Assembly: GCA_964390805.1 (NCBI GenBank)
Contig: CAYMKL010000096.1
Coordinates: 1-27,182 of the forward strand
Reading direction: 5' to 3'
Source: CAYMKL01 sp964390805
Lineage (GTDB): Bacteria > Chloroflexota > Anaerolineae > VGOG01
DNA length: 27,182 nucleotides
Shown here: positions 1 to 6,893 of the stretch, in pieces
Layout of the letters: each line of letters opens with the position of its first letter
Position numbering within the stretch: the stretch's first letter is position 1
Translations under genes and position numbers: made by a program
The notes under the pieces: model-generated
The model's input: only the letters and a program-made list of their open reading frames with translations
What the model was told of the DNA's origin: nothing
Database searches by the model: none

Positions 1-416
1 CCACCTCTACGCCCACCTTCACCCCTGAGCCATCTTCAACGTCCACACCGACTGAGACCCCTCCTGCAGAGGAGGAGGTTGTCGAGCCACCAAGGCGTCG
101 AGTGGATATGAGCGATTTTCTGCTGGCCGTGCTGGGCAGCGTGGTGGTTGGGGGAGTGAGCTACGTGGTGCAGCTAAACGATGGCCACTCTCTATCGCGG
201 CGGTTGAGGTTCTTCTTGCTGAGTCTGGTGGGGGGGCTGGCAGGTTACAGCCTCTACGGGCTGAACGTGCCGGGGGCAGGGCTGTTTCACGAGCTTTCAT
301 CAAGCTGGGGAGCCTTCTTGATGTGCCTGCTCTTCGGTTTGCTACCTCTGGGTTATGTGCTGGGCCAGCAGGTGTGGGAAAGGCTGCAAGGGAGCAGGGG
401 AGCAGGGGGGGGCTGA
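1..416 (+). CDS. C-terminal part of a membrane protein (cut by window edge)
   Basis: The reading frame is already open at the left edge (codons from base 3) and stops with TGA at 414-416, so only the C-terminal ~137 residues are seen. They begin with a Thr/Pro/Ser/Glu-rich linker (about residues 1-30) of the kind that joins an extracytoplasmic domain to a membrane anchor. Three hydrophobic stretches follow, beginning FLLAVLGSVVVGG, FFLLSLVGGLAGY and FLMCLLFGLLPLG, then a short basic tail. A GTG at 102 and an ATG at 108 exist, but the linker upstream is in frame and compositionally protein-like, so these are probably internal. The main domain lies outside the window and no family can be assigned. 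It may be the tail of a large secreted enzyme of Chloroflexota type, but that is a guess. Confidence 0.7.
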   Translation, partial: TSTPTFTPEPSSTSTPTETPPAEEEVVEPPRRRVDMSDFLLAVLGSVVVGGVSYVVQLNDGHSLSRRLRFFLLSLVGGLAGYSLYGLNVPGAGLFHELSSSWGAFLMCLLFGLLPLGYVLGQQVWERLQGSRGAGGG

Positions 417-460
417 AGCTCAAAGCTCAAAGCTCAAAATCCAAAGGGAGCAGGGGAGCA
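388..460. repeat. Purine-rich low-complexity direct repeats
   Basis: A 17-nt word, AAGGGAGCAGGGGAGCA, occurs at 388-404 and again at 444-460. Between the copies lie three back-to-back copies of GCTCAAA (418-438). The first copy is inside the 3' end of the membrane-protein gene and encodes its odd Gly/Arg/Ala-rich tail. This looks like slippage-prone simple sequence extending the gene end. No function is evident. Confidence 0.7.
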
Positions 461-473
461 AGTCCGTTAGATT

Positions 474-1496
474 CTACAGTCCGTTGTTAAAGGTAATCAG
501 AAAGGCCAGGGCGATCAGTACCAGAGTGATGGCTAACAGACTCCTGTTCTCTTGAACTGCAATTACCCACTCTCCTTCGGTTGGGAGAAGGTCAATCAAG
601 GGCTCGGGGATGGGGAAGGAGTGTAGCTCGGCTTTGAACTCGGCTACACTGGATGGCCGCTTGTCGGGGTGCATCTCCAGGGCCCGCAAGATGGCCCTCT
701 CGACACGAGGGGACAGCCGAGGATTGAGGCTGCGCGGGGAGGGCAGCGAATCGGGCTGCAGAAAACGCTGCTTGACGTCGGCTGGGGGCTGGTTGGTAAG
801 CAGATGGTAGAGGGTGGCCCCCAGGGAGTAGATGTCGGATCGGACGTCGGTGTGCCCCGTGTCTCCCCCATACTGCTCCAGCGGGGTGTATTGGATCGTC
901 CCGCGGCCCTGGAGGATGGTGATCGTTCTGGAGTCGTCGGGGGCCAGGAGCTTGACCAGGCCGAAGTCCACCAGTTTGAGGGTGCCGCCAGGGCGGCGTC
1001 CTGAGGTCGCTCCGCTTACAGTCGAAGGAGTGAGCCTGATGTTGGCGGGCTTGACGTCCCGATGGAGGATTGGAGGGTCCAGGCTGTGGAGGTATTCCAG
1101 GGCGTCGCAGAGTTGATCGACCCAGGCCCGCACCTGTTTCTCCTCCAGGAACCGGCCCTGGCGACGGGCCTCGTCCATGATCTCCTTGAGGTTGCGGCCA
1201 GCCACGAAGTCCATGACCAGATAGTCCCGACCTCCCTCTGAGAAATAGTCGGAGACCTTGGGCAGATTGGGGTGGTCGAGCCTGGCCAATACGCTCGCTT
1301 CGCGGTGGAATTGCTCCCGAGATTGGGCTGCGAAGTCGGCCTCGGTCTCGAGTTGTACTTCCTTGACGGCGCACTGCCTTCCCTCCAGGCGCATATCCTC
1401 GGCTCGGTAGACAGCGCCCATGCCGCCTTGGCCCACCAACTCCACTATTTTGTATCTTGATCGCAGGACGGTGCCGAGTGCTAACGGTAGGATCAA
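474..1496 (-). CDS. PknB-type serine/threonine protein kinase with C-terminal membrane anchor
   Basis: This 340-residue Hanks-type kinase phosphorylates Ser/Thr of partner proteins, and its kinase domain is expected to face the cytoplasm. The glycine loop GQGGMGAVY is at residues 22-30, the ATP-binding Lys at 45 (AVKEV), the catalytic loop HRDVKPAN at 145-152, DFG at 177-179, and DIYSLGATLYHLL at 221-233. A single hydrophobic helix (about 318-335) ends the protein, with no PASTA or other sensor domain after it. The start is TTG (minus strand at 1494-1496), preceded by AGAGG and GAGGG; no better start lies nearby. Between the catalytic loop (LTP, 155-157) and LKLVDFG (173-179) there are about 13 extra residues, STVSGATSGRRPG. 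They are encoded by a dispersed 37-nt repeat, whereas relatives usually have only a short turn there. The divergent FHA regulator is a plausible substrate or partner (inference). Confidence 0.95.
   Translation of the reverse strand: MILPLALGTVLRSRYKIVELVGQGGMGAVYRAEDMRLEGRQCAVKEVQLETEADFAAQSREQFHREASVLARLDHPNLPKVSDYFSEGGRDYLVMDFVAGRNLKEIMDEARRQGRFLEEKQVRAWVDQLCDALEYLHSLDPPILHRDVKPANIRLTPSTVSGATSGRRPGGTLKLVDFGLVKLLAPDDSRTITILQGRGTIQYTPLEQYGGDTGHTDVRSDIYSLGATLYHLLTNQPPADVKQRFLQPDSLPSPRSLNPRLSPRVERAILRALEMHPDKRPSSVAEFKAELHSFPIPEPLIDLLPTEGEWVIAVQENRSLLAITLVLIALAFLITFNNGL
992..1028 (-). repeat. In-frame dispersed 37-nt element, copy A (in kinase gene)
   Basis: On the plus strand the copy begins GGCGGCGTCCTGAGG and ends CAGTCGAAGG. 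Read with the kinase gene it encodes PSTVSGATSGRR. It matches copy B (6474-6510) at 32 of 37 positions and copy C (24858-24894) at 33 of 37 by eye. It falls in a surface turn of the kinase N/C-lobe junction. Most differences between copies change amino acids, so the conserved entity is the DNA rather than a protein motif. Confidence 0.85.
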
Positions 1497-1522
1497 TGCC
1501 TCTACCCTCGTAACAAAATCTG

Positions 1523-1555
1523 CTTATAGCTTAACTCATAATCATCTTATTGTCA
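1523..1555 (-). promoter_or_regulatory. Possible promoter for the kinase gene
   Basis: On the minus strand a perfect TTGACA (plus 1550-1555) lies upstream of the kinase start. The best downstream -10-like words are TAAGCT at 17-nt spacing and TATAAG at 21-nt spacing. Neither is good, so only the -35 element is convincing. The 93-bp gap 1497-1589 must hold the promoters of both divergent genes. Confidence 0.3.
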
Positions 1556-1589
1556 AACCGCTTTGTCGTAACACAGGAGGCGCTGCACG

Positions 1590-2252
1590 ATGGCCGAGAT
1601 AGGGATGCCTACGTTGATCATGCAAGAGGGCCAGGAAGCTGGCCGAGGTTGGCCTGTCGAGAAAGAGAAGGTTATCATTGGGCGTGCCGAGGATTGCGAC
1701 GTTGTGCTCAGGGAGCGCCGGGTTTCCCGTCGTCATGCTCAGATTCGACGCCTGGACAGCGCCGCTTCGCTTACATACGTCCTGGAGGACCTGGGGAGCA
1801 GGAACGGAACCTACCTCAACGGTCGCGAGGTCATAGAGCCTTATGTCTTGCAGGATGGCGACGAGATCCAGATCGCCTTGTGCGTCAGGCTGAGCTTCGT
1901 CGGCGCTGAGGCCACGGCCCCGCTGGTTTTCGAAAGGCGGAAGCGCTCCGGTCTTTACCTGGATAAAGAGAGGCATGCGGTTCTTATCGGAGGGCGAGAG
2001 CTTAGCCCCCTGCTCTCTTTGGCTCAGTATCGGCTGTTGGAACTCTTGTACGATAGGGCGGGGCGGGTGTGCAGCCGTGACGAGATCGTGGAAGCGGTTT
2101 GGCCCGAGGTGGCTGAGGAAGGGGTCTCTGACCAGGCCATTGATGCTCTGGTCCGCCGCCTGCGCGAGAGGGTGGGTGAAGTTGATCCCGATCGCCAGTA
2201 CATCGTCACGGTGCGCGGCCACGGCTTCCGCCTGGACAGAATACCCTCATGA
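1590..2252 (+). CDS. FHA domain / winged-helix transcriptional regulator
   Basis: The 220-residue protein has an N-terminal forkhead-associated domain (about 29-98). It shows the phosphothreonine-binding signature GRAEDCDV at 31-38, RRVSRRHAQI at 43-52 and SRNGTYLNG at 70-78. An OmpR/PhoB-type winged helix follows (about 122-217) with LSLAQYRLLELLYDRAG, the recognition-helix region DQAIDALVRRLRERV and the wing VRGHGFRL. No receiver domain is present, so phosphothreonine binding through FHA is the likely input. The start ATG at 1590 has AGGAGG at 1575-1580, 9 nt upstream. The gene is divergent from the kinase 93 bp away, suggesting that the kinase or one of its substrates modulates this DNA-binding protein (inference). 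Its 3' end overlaps the convergent CpXC gene by 6 bp. Mycobacterial EmbR has the same two modules in the opposite order. Confidence 0.93.
   Translation: MAEIGMPTLIMQEGQEAGRGWPVEKEKVIIGRAEDCDVVLRERRVSRRHAQIRRLDSAASLTYVLEDLGSRNGTYLNGREVIEPYVLQDGDEIQIALCVRLSFVGAEATAPLVFERRKRSGLYLDKERHAVLIGGRELSPLLSLAQYRLLELLYDRAGRVCSRDEIVEAVWPEVAEEGVSDQAIDALVRRLRERVGEVDPDRQYIVTVRGHGFRLDRIPS
1761..1775 (+). repeat. Short match to the dispersed element, partial copy E (in FHA gene)
   Basis: The 15-nt word GCCGCTTCGCTTACA equals the core of the 37-nt element (consensus of copies A-C) but reads in the opposite direction relative to its host gene. It encodes AASLT between strands of the FHA domain. In the AOR gene the equivalent partial copy also encodes ASLT in the same frame. 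Chance occurrence is unlikely but not excluded at this length. Confidence 0.5.
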
Positions 2253-3593
2253 CGACTGCTGCTGCAACGTGCCCCTCGCTTGATCCCTGATCTCCCTCAA
2301 TTGTCGGGTCGTTCTCTTCTTTCCGCCTCGGTTTAGATTCTCAATGATGAGATCCATCACTCTCAATAACTCATTGTCCACCTGCTCGACATTCTCCTCT
2401 AATAGCTTCTTCGTCTCTCTGGGATATTGAGCCTCCATCAATTGGTTGATGAACTTGATGGACCGAGGTGTCCTCTCTTCCAGCAACTCGAAGGCCAGGG
2501 TCTCCAGGCGTTTGAGCCTTGTGGCCGCTTCCTTGTCCCCTCCGGCTTCGGCTTGCTCGGCGCTAGCCGAGAGGACAGCAAAGAAGACTTCGTCAATCTC
2601 CTCCACGCGCTCTCGCAGTGCTTCTTCCAAGTCCTCGCTCTCGAAGATCTCCCTCAGCAGGTCTGCCCTTTTTTGCACGATGGCCTGGGTCTCGGCATCC
2701 AGTCTATCCCTGATCTCCAGGATGCGAGAGCGTAGGCGCTTGAGCCGCTGAGCCTCCTCGGCATTCTCCTCGCCTTCATGGGCCTCGATCTTGCTGGTCA
2801 GGCTGCGGAAGAACTGATAGTCCAGCATGCCGCGTCCGAGGGCTATCACAGTCTGAAGCTCGGCGTCACTCTCACATTCTATCACCTTCTCCAGGAACTC
2901 CTCTCGTGTCATTCCCTCTTCCAGAGCCGCGGTGACCTCGCGCTCGACTCGGCTGGCTCTGCCCAGGCTGCTGAACTCCAGCAGCTTCTCCCGCAGTCCC
3001 AAGAGGCGTTTGGCCCTGTCTTCGTCGCCATCGGCCTTGGCCATCTCTATCGAGCCGGTTAGGATGTAGAAGAACTCGTAATCCAGTTGGCCATCGTTTT
3101 CTCGGACCAGGACTCGCAGGACTTCGTCGCTGGTCGCATCCAGAAAACGACGGAGTAAGTCCAACTTGGCCTTTCGAGTCTTCAGCGTCTCTTCGGTGAC
3201 GCCTTCAGCCCGCACCACCTCGTCCATCAGCCCGTGCAGGCTGAGGAAGGTCTTGGGCTGCAAGAGGTAGCCCTTGCGCCTCTCAGGAGGCAGATAGCTC
3301 ATCAGGCGGTTGGTCATGTCGCCCACGAACTTGTGCTGTGTGTCGCCTTTCAGGTTCAGTTCGGGTGGCAGGAAGCAGAGGAGTAGTTCCTTTTCCGGGT
3401 CGTGGTAGACAAAGGGAGCGCTCAACATTCCTGCGTTGCCGCACTGAGGGCAGGTAGCGACGTTGATCTGGCCTCGCAGGAGTTTAGATTTGGCCTCTGG
3501 ATCTTGGCCTACGTCAATGATGGTCTGCACCTGGGCAGCGAATTGGCGCCCGCAGAGGGGGCAGGGTACGGAAACGGTTTGTGGTGGGTACAT
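2247..3593 (-). CDS. CpXC-domain protein with four C-terminal helical repeats
   Basis: The 448-residue protein opens with a CpXC domain, a zinc-ribbon-like fold with two Cys pairs: CPLC at 11-14 and CPQC at 48-51, followed by the typical PFVYHDPEKELLLCFLPPE segment. The function of this family is not established. Residues ~150-441 form four related helical units (about 152-207, 238-298, 314-373 and 385-441). Each carries a D-x-E/Q-F/L-F-like core, then an A-x-x-x-G-D/E-x-x-x-A-x-R-L-x-x-L-R pattern, visible as DYEFFYILTGSIE, DYQFFRSLTSKIE, DEVFFAVLSASAE and DNELLRVMDLIIE. The start ATG (minus at 3591-3593) has AAGGAA about 8 nt upstream. It may act as a scaffold, since CpXC genes often appear near signalling genes (inference). 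It is transcribed toward the FHA gene, with convergent stops. Confidence 0.85.
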   Translation of the reverse strand: MYPPQTVSVPCPLCGRQFAAQVQTIIDVGQDPEAKSKLLRGQINVATCPQCGNAGMLSAPFVYHDPEKELLLCFLPPELNLKGDTQHKFVGDMTNRLMSYLPPERRKGYLLQPKTFLSLHGLMDEVVRAEGVTEETLKTRKAKLDLLRRFLDATSDEVLRVLVRENDGQLDYEFFYILTGSIEMAKADGDEDRAKRLLGLREKLLEFSSLGRASRVEREVTAALEEGMTREEFLEKVIECESDAELQTVIALGRGMLDYQFFRSLTSKIEAHEGEENAEEAQRLKRLRSRILEIRDRLDAETQAIVQKRADLLREIFESEDLEEALRERVEEIDEVFFAVLSASAEQAEAGGDKEAATRLKRLETLAFELLEERTPRSIKFINQLMEAQYPRETKKLLEENVEQVDNELLRVMDLIIENLNRGGKKRTTRQLREIRDQARGTLQQQSS

Positions 3594-3644
3594 GGTTGAT
3601 TTTCCTTTCTGTTTTGGTCAGGTGGAAGGACGGGTTTCGGGTTT

Positions 3645-3725
3645 GGACGTATCGGCGTGATCGGTTATGGCGATGGCTCTGTAGCCCAGGGCTACTGCCC
3701 TTCGCAGAATCTCGCTGGGCAGAGG
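3645..3725 (-). pseudogene. Remnant of a PHP-domain metal-dependent hydrolase gene
   Basis: In one minus-strand frame there is an isolated stretch reading LPSEILRRAVALGYRAIAIT followed by DHADTS. This is the segment just after the first metal-binding motif of PHP-family phosphoesterases. The upstream start and the DLHxHT-like motif are missing, and a stop follows about 10 codons later at 3618-3620. No other part of the family is visible nearby, so this is a ~27-codon relic rather than a gene. Confidence 0.6.
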
Positions 3726-3757
3726 AGACTTGGATGGGAGCGACTTCTCTGGATGGG

Positions 3758-4189
3758 TCACACGGTCAGGAACTTGGCCACCTGGCACATGTCCACTCCG
3801 TGCAGGTCGCGGCGCAGGACTCCCTCCACCATGTAGCCCCGCCGCTGGTAGAAACGGAGAGGATCTGACCTCCAAAAGGTCTTGAGGGTCACCTTGTGGC
3901 AGCCAGCCTGGCGGCAAATCCCTTCGAGTTCGGTCAGGAGGGCGCTCCCCACGCCCTGACCCCGATGGTCGGCAGCCACGATGAGCTCGTTGATCTTCCC
4001 TATTCCTGCCTGGATGGTGAATAGAGCCGCACCCACGACCTCGTCGTCCTTGTAGGCGGCCAGAGTGCCCCGCCGCTCCTCCCACATCCCTGGCTCGTAG
4101 CGGCTGAAGCGTCGTGCATTCTCGGCCGCCCACTCCCGATCCAGGAAACCCTGTAGTGCTTCCTGGCTGGTCTCAACGATTCGCAGCAT
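3758..4189 (-). CDS. GNAT-family N-acetyltransferase
   Basis: The 143-residue protein has a complete GNAT fold. The acetyl-CoA pyrophosphate-binding motif A reads HRGQGVGSALL at 75-85, preceded by the INELIVAADHRG strand. The C-terminal FYQRRGYMVEG segment (113-123) is typical of motif B. The acyl acceptor cannot be predicted. ATG at 4187-4189 has no clear Shine-Dalgarno sequence, and the gene begins only a few bases after a truncated gpsA relic. A rearrangement may therefore have removed its original leader. It sits between two gene remnants and may itself be poorly expressed, although the reading frame is intact. Confidence 0.85.
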   Translation of the reverse strand: MLRIVETSQEALQGFLDREWAAENARRFSRYEPGMWEERRGTLAAYKDDEVVGAALFTIQAGIGKINELIVAADHRGQGVGSALLTELEGICRQAGCHKVTLKTFWRSDPLRFYQRRGYMVEGVLRRDLHGVDMCQVAKFLTV

Positions 4190-4196
4190 GGATTAC

Positions 4197-4514
4197 TTTG
4201 GCATCGCAATCACGCGATCCGAAGACGACGCAGCTCTGGCCGCGTCCAGCTAACTCCCCCGCGATACACGGCCCGCCGATGGCAGCCAGCTTTACCTGGT
4301 CCCGGTATCCGCCGGTAGCTCTCTGCTCAGCACGTCCGGCAAGATGATGAGATCGCCGTTCTCCGCAACCTCCAACCCCTTCGTCACCGCGATGATTAAC
4401 TGCCCCGGCTGCACATAGGGACCAATCGTCTGGCCGATCCAATGTGCCCCCAGGGAGTTCACGCCGCTGACGATGATGTCCACGTCATTCAATGCCTGGG
4501 CGATTTCCTCTACT
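4197..4514 (-). pseudogene. gpsA: Degraded gpsA (NAD(P)-dependent glycerol-3-phosphate dehydrogenase) fragment
   Basis: From 4514 downward one frame reads VEEIAQALNDVDIIVSGVNS and continues through QPGQLIIAVTKGLE to LPDVLSRELPAD, all typical of the N-terminal half of GpsA-like dehydrogenases. At about 4300 homology jumps to another frame: YRDQVKLAAIGGPCIAGELA, then GRGQSCVVFGSRD. The catalytic C-terminal half is absent, and homology ends next to the GNAT start at 4189. The first ~60 residues, including the GxGxxG nucleotide-binding loop, are also missing. So it is truncated at both ends with at least one frameshift. An ATG-initiated piece of 66 codons (4292-4492) exists but cannot make a functional enzyme. 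Confidence 0.75.
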
Positions 4515-5153
4515 TTACAACGCGGCGATTATATCGTGGAAATCGTGAAAGGGGATAAAGGGGTGTCCCATAGCCTGGAGCTGCTCTCGGAGGCGCGCTT
4601 TAGCAAAGATGAGGTCTGCTTCCATGGCGCCGTAGCGATCTTCAACACTGTTGCCGATAAAGATTACCCGTGTCCCGTCCCTTTTGAAACTCAGCACTAC
4701 GTCCCTCTTGCAGGTTCCGCAGACTCCACCGCAAGGCTCGCAATCTTCGTTACGCCAGGGATAGGACATCTGAAACCCTGTTCCATCGAAGGTTACCACA
4801 CTGGTGAAGATAGAGATGGGCGTTAAACCATAACGATCTAGAATGCGCTCGATATACCATAGGAATCCATCGCTAACGATATGGAAATCGTAACCCATCT
4901 CCCGACAGAAGCGTAGAAATGGAGGGAAGGTGGGATAAATGGATACGCTATCAAAATAGCGGTTGAACTCGCTCGGCGTAGCTTGCATAAGGGAAAATAA
5001 CCTGTGTAGCACCTCTGGGGTGTTGACTTCTCCCTCATCCCACTGGGCGATCAATTGATGGTATTCAGGGCCACCATGATATACTAGCAGTTCTTCAGGC
5101 ACTTCATTGGGAATAATAGTGCCATCGAAATCGCAAAGGATGGTTGTTTTCAT
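4515..5153 (-). CDS. HAD-superfamily phosphatase, MtnX-like
   Basis: The 212-residue protein is a haloacid-dehalogenase-type phosphohydrolase. Motif I is CDFDGTI with nucleophile Asp8 and general acid/base Asp10, motif II is IVSDGF (Ser94), and motif IV is GNSVEDR (167-173). It resembles the 2-hydroxy-3-keto-5-methylthiopentenyl-1-phosphate phosphatase/MtnX group; the true substrate is unknown. Cys138, 141, 145 and 148 form a CxxCxxxCxxC cluster in the cap region that could bind a metal and recurs in this subfamily. I chose ATG at 5151-5153 because GAGGAG lies ~7 nt upstream; an open frame continues to 5420 but runs inside the histidine kinase gene. It lies 10 bp after the kinase gene and is likely cotranscribed. 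The next sequence downstream is the gpsA relic. Confidence 0.85.
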   Translation of the reverse strand: MKTTILCDFDGTIIPNEVPEELLVYHGGPEYHQLIAQWDEGEVNTPEVLHRLFSLMQATPSEFNRYFDSVSIYPTFPPFLRFCREMGYDFHIVSDGFLWYIERILDRYGLTPISIFTSVVTFDGTGFQMSYPWRNEDCEPCGGVCGTCKRDVVLSFKRDGTRVIFIGNSVEDRYGAMEADLIFAKARLREQLQAMGHPFIPFHDFHDIIAAL

Positions 5154-5163
5154 AAGTAGCTCC

Positions 5164-6777
5164 TCACTCCTTCTCCGCCTTATAGCCTCGCGGCAACTTG
5201 AAAATAAACCTGGCTCCCTTGCCCGGCTCGCTCTGCACCCAGATTTTTCCACCATGGGCCTCGACCACTTCCTTGCAGAGATAGAGGCCCAGCCCTGCTC
5301 CCTCGGTGCGGCGGGTGAGGGGGCTCTCCGCCCGATAAAAGCGCTCGAAGATACGCTCCTGTTCCGACCTGGGGATGCCGATGCCCTCGTCGGCCACGTA
5401 GACGTAGACCCAATCGTCATCGGCCCAGGCCCCCGTGCGAATCAGCCCGCCCCGGGGCGAGTATTTGATGGCATTGGAGAGCAGGTTGGTCAGCACTTGC
5501 CGCAACCGCTCGGTGTCGCCCCGCACCGCCGGGAAATCAGGGGGGAAGTCCAGGGTGAACATGTGCTCGCTCGACTGAGTTCGGAATTCCTCCATCACCT
5601 TTTTGGCCAGCTTGGCTACCTGCAGGTAGCCAAGCTCTAGCTTGAAGGCACTGGCCTGCAGGCGCGAGGCGTCCAGGAGATTGTCTATGAGCTTGTTCAG
5701 GCGGTCGCTTTCCTCGGCTATCACGGCCAGGCCCTGCCTCAGCGTATCCGTGTCCCACTGGGCATCCTCGCGGCGCAGGGTGTCGGCATAGCCCTTGATT
5801 ATGGAGACGGGGCTCTTCAGCTCGTGGGAGATGACCGAGACGAAGGTGGACTTCATCTCCTCGGCCTCGCGGAAGCGGGTGATGTCCCGCACGTTGGCGA
5901 TGATGCTCACCAGGCTGCCTTCCCTATCGTAGAGGGGCGAGTAGGTGATGCCCACGGTGATGACTGAGCCGTCAGGGCATTTGATGTCGCCTTCTACGTA
6001 GAGGTGTTCTTCTGGCTCGGGTTGCACCAGGGGGCAGGTGGCTTCGCATATATCCTGTCCCCGGCGATCCTTCAGGACCAGCACACGGGAGCATGGTTGC
6101 CCCAGGGCTTCCTCGGCGACCCAGCCCGTCATCTCCTCCAGGGCAAGGTTGAAGACCCGAATGCGGCGCTGGGTGTCCAGGATCATCACTCCGTCTGCGC
6201 TGTTCTGGATGATAGCAGCCAGGCGGCGTTCCTCGTGCGCCAATTGCTGGTAGAGGCGGGCGTTGTGGACAGCGATGGCCGCCTGGTCGGCGAAGCTGGC
6301 CAGCACCTGGCGGTCATTGGCAGAGAAGGCGCCGCCTCGGGAGCGGAAGATGTAGATCACGCCGATGAGGTTGCTCTCCATGATCAGGGGCAGGGCCACC
6401 ACCTGGCGCAGGCCCAGTCCGATGGCTGGTACCACCAGGCTCAGCTTCATCTGCAGGTTAGGGATCGTCCAACGGCGGTGTCCTGAGGCCGCTTCGCTTA
6501 GCGTCGAAGGGATGAGATATTCGCGTTCGGCGTTGGCGGGGATGTCGGTCAGCAGAGGCGTGAAAAAGTGTAGGATGTCCGGTGGCAGGCCATAGCTTGC
6601 CTGCACGCGGAGGCTGCCATCCTCTTGGACCAAGGCGATGAGACCAGCCTGCCCCTGCAGCATCTCCGCGGCGTTCTCCAGGATCAGGCGCAACACCGAA
6701 GGCAGGTTCAGCCGCGAGGTCATGGCTCGGCTTATTTGCAGAAGATATTCGCGCTGGCGCAGTTGGTAGTCTATCAT
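5164..6777 (-). CDS. GAF-PAS sensor histidine kinase (orphan, soluble)
   Basis: The 537-residue protein has a GAF domain (about 15-175), a PAS domain (about 186-305), a HisKA dimerisation domain with FVSVISHELKSPVSIIKGYA (phospho-acceptor His318), and a HATPase with NLLSNAIKYS (431-440), DEGIGIP (463-469) and GAGLGLYL (493-500). No transmembrane helix is visible, so the sensed signal is probably intracellular. No response regulator gene is adjacent. The start is ATG at 6775-6777, with GGAG about 6 nt upstream; an in-frame ATG at 6810 lies in the adjoining inverted-repeat element and is less likely. Two DNA oddities lie inside the gene: copy B of the dispersed 37-nt element (residues ~90-102 of the GAF domain) and a perfect 28-bp palindrome near the end of HisKA. 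The MtnX-like phosphatase follows after 10 bp. Confidence 0.93.
   Translation of the reverse strand: MIDYQLRQREYLLQISRAMTSRLNLPSVLRLILENAAEMLQGQAGLIALVQEDGSLRVQASYGLPPDILHFFTPLLTDIPANAEREYLIPSTLSEAASGHRRWTIPNLQMKLSLVVPAIGLGLRQVVALPLIMESNLIGVIYIFRSRGGAFSANDRQVLASFADQAAIAVHNARLYQQLAHEERRLAAIIQNSADGVMILDTQRRIRVFNLALEEMTGWVAEEALGQPCSRVLVLKDRRGQDICEATCPLVQPEPEEHLYVEGDIKCPDGSVITVGITYSPLYDREGSLVSIIANVRDITRFREAEEMKSTFVSVISHELKSPVSIIKGYADTLRREDAQWDTDTLRQGLAVIAEESDRLNKLIDNLLDASRLQASAFKLELGYLQVAKLAKKVMEEFRTQSSEHMFTLDFPPDFPAVRGDTERLRQVLTNLLSNAIKYSPRGGLIRTGAWADDDWVYVYVADEGIGIPRSEQERIFERFYRAESPLTRRTEGAGLGLYLCKEVVEAHGGKIWVQSEPGKGARFIFKLPRGYKAEKE
5609..5636. repeat. Perfect 28-bp palindrome inside the histidine kinase gene
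   Basis: Each half is 14 nt with no loop; the left half is AGCTTGGCTACCTG. It encodes part of LGYLQVAKL in the kinase. A perfect 28-bp palindrome is not expected by chance in a window of this size (about 1 in 10,000 for random sequence). It could be a protein-binding site, a cruciform or an assembly artefact. Confidence 0.8.
6474..6510 (-). repeat. In-frame dispersed 37-nt element, copy B (in histidine kinase gene)
   Basis: On the plus strand this begins GGCGGTGTCCTGAGG and ends GCGTCGAAGG. It encodes PSTLSEAASGHR in the GAF domain, between the strand reading NAEREYLI and the segment WTIPNLQMK. Copy C matches 34 of 37 positions. Orientation and reading frame relative to the host gene are the same as in copies A and C. 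Confidence 0.85.
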
Positions 6778-6798
6778 GGTCACTCCACTAAGCGTCCA

Positions 6799-6893
6799 GG
6801 TGCCAGGCACTTACATGGTCGCTTTGGTCTGAAGGTCATGTTCTGAATGTTTGCGTCTTCCTCTGGGCGATTTCTCAGAAGTGCCTGGCACCT
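6799..6893. mobile_element. MITE-like element with perfect 15-bp terminal inverted repeats
   Basis: AGGTGCCAGGCACTT (6799-6813) is the exact reverse complement of AAGTGCCTGGCACCT (6879-6893), bounding a 95-bp unit. The core GTGCCAGGCAC is itself nearly palindromic. It lies just upstream of the histidine kinase start, so it may affect kinase transcription. No target-site duplication is evident and no transposase is in the window. REP-like units mobilised by REP-associated tyrosine transposases are one possibility. Confidence 0.7.

Noticed and set aside
5154..5420. N-terminal extension of the HAD phosphatase to a start at 5420
   Set aside because: The extra 89 residues lie wholly within the histidine kinase gene in another frame. 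The internal ATG at 5151-5153 has a good ribosome site and starts right at the HAD motif I.
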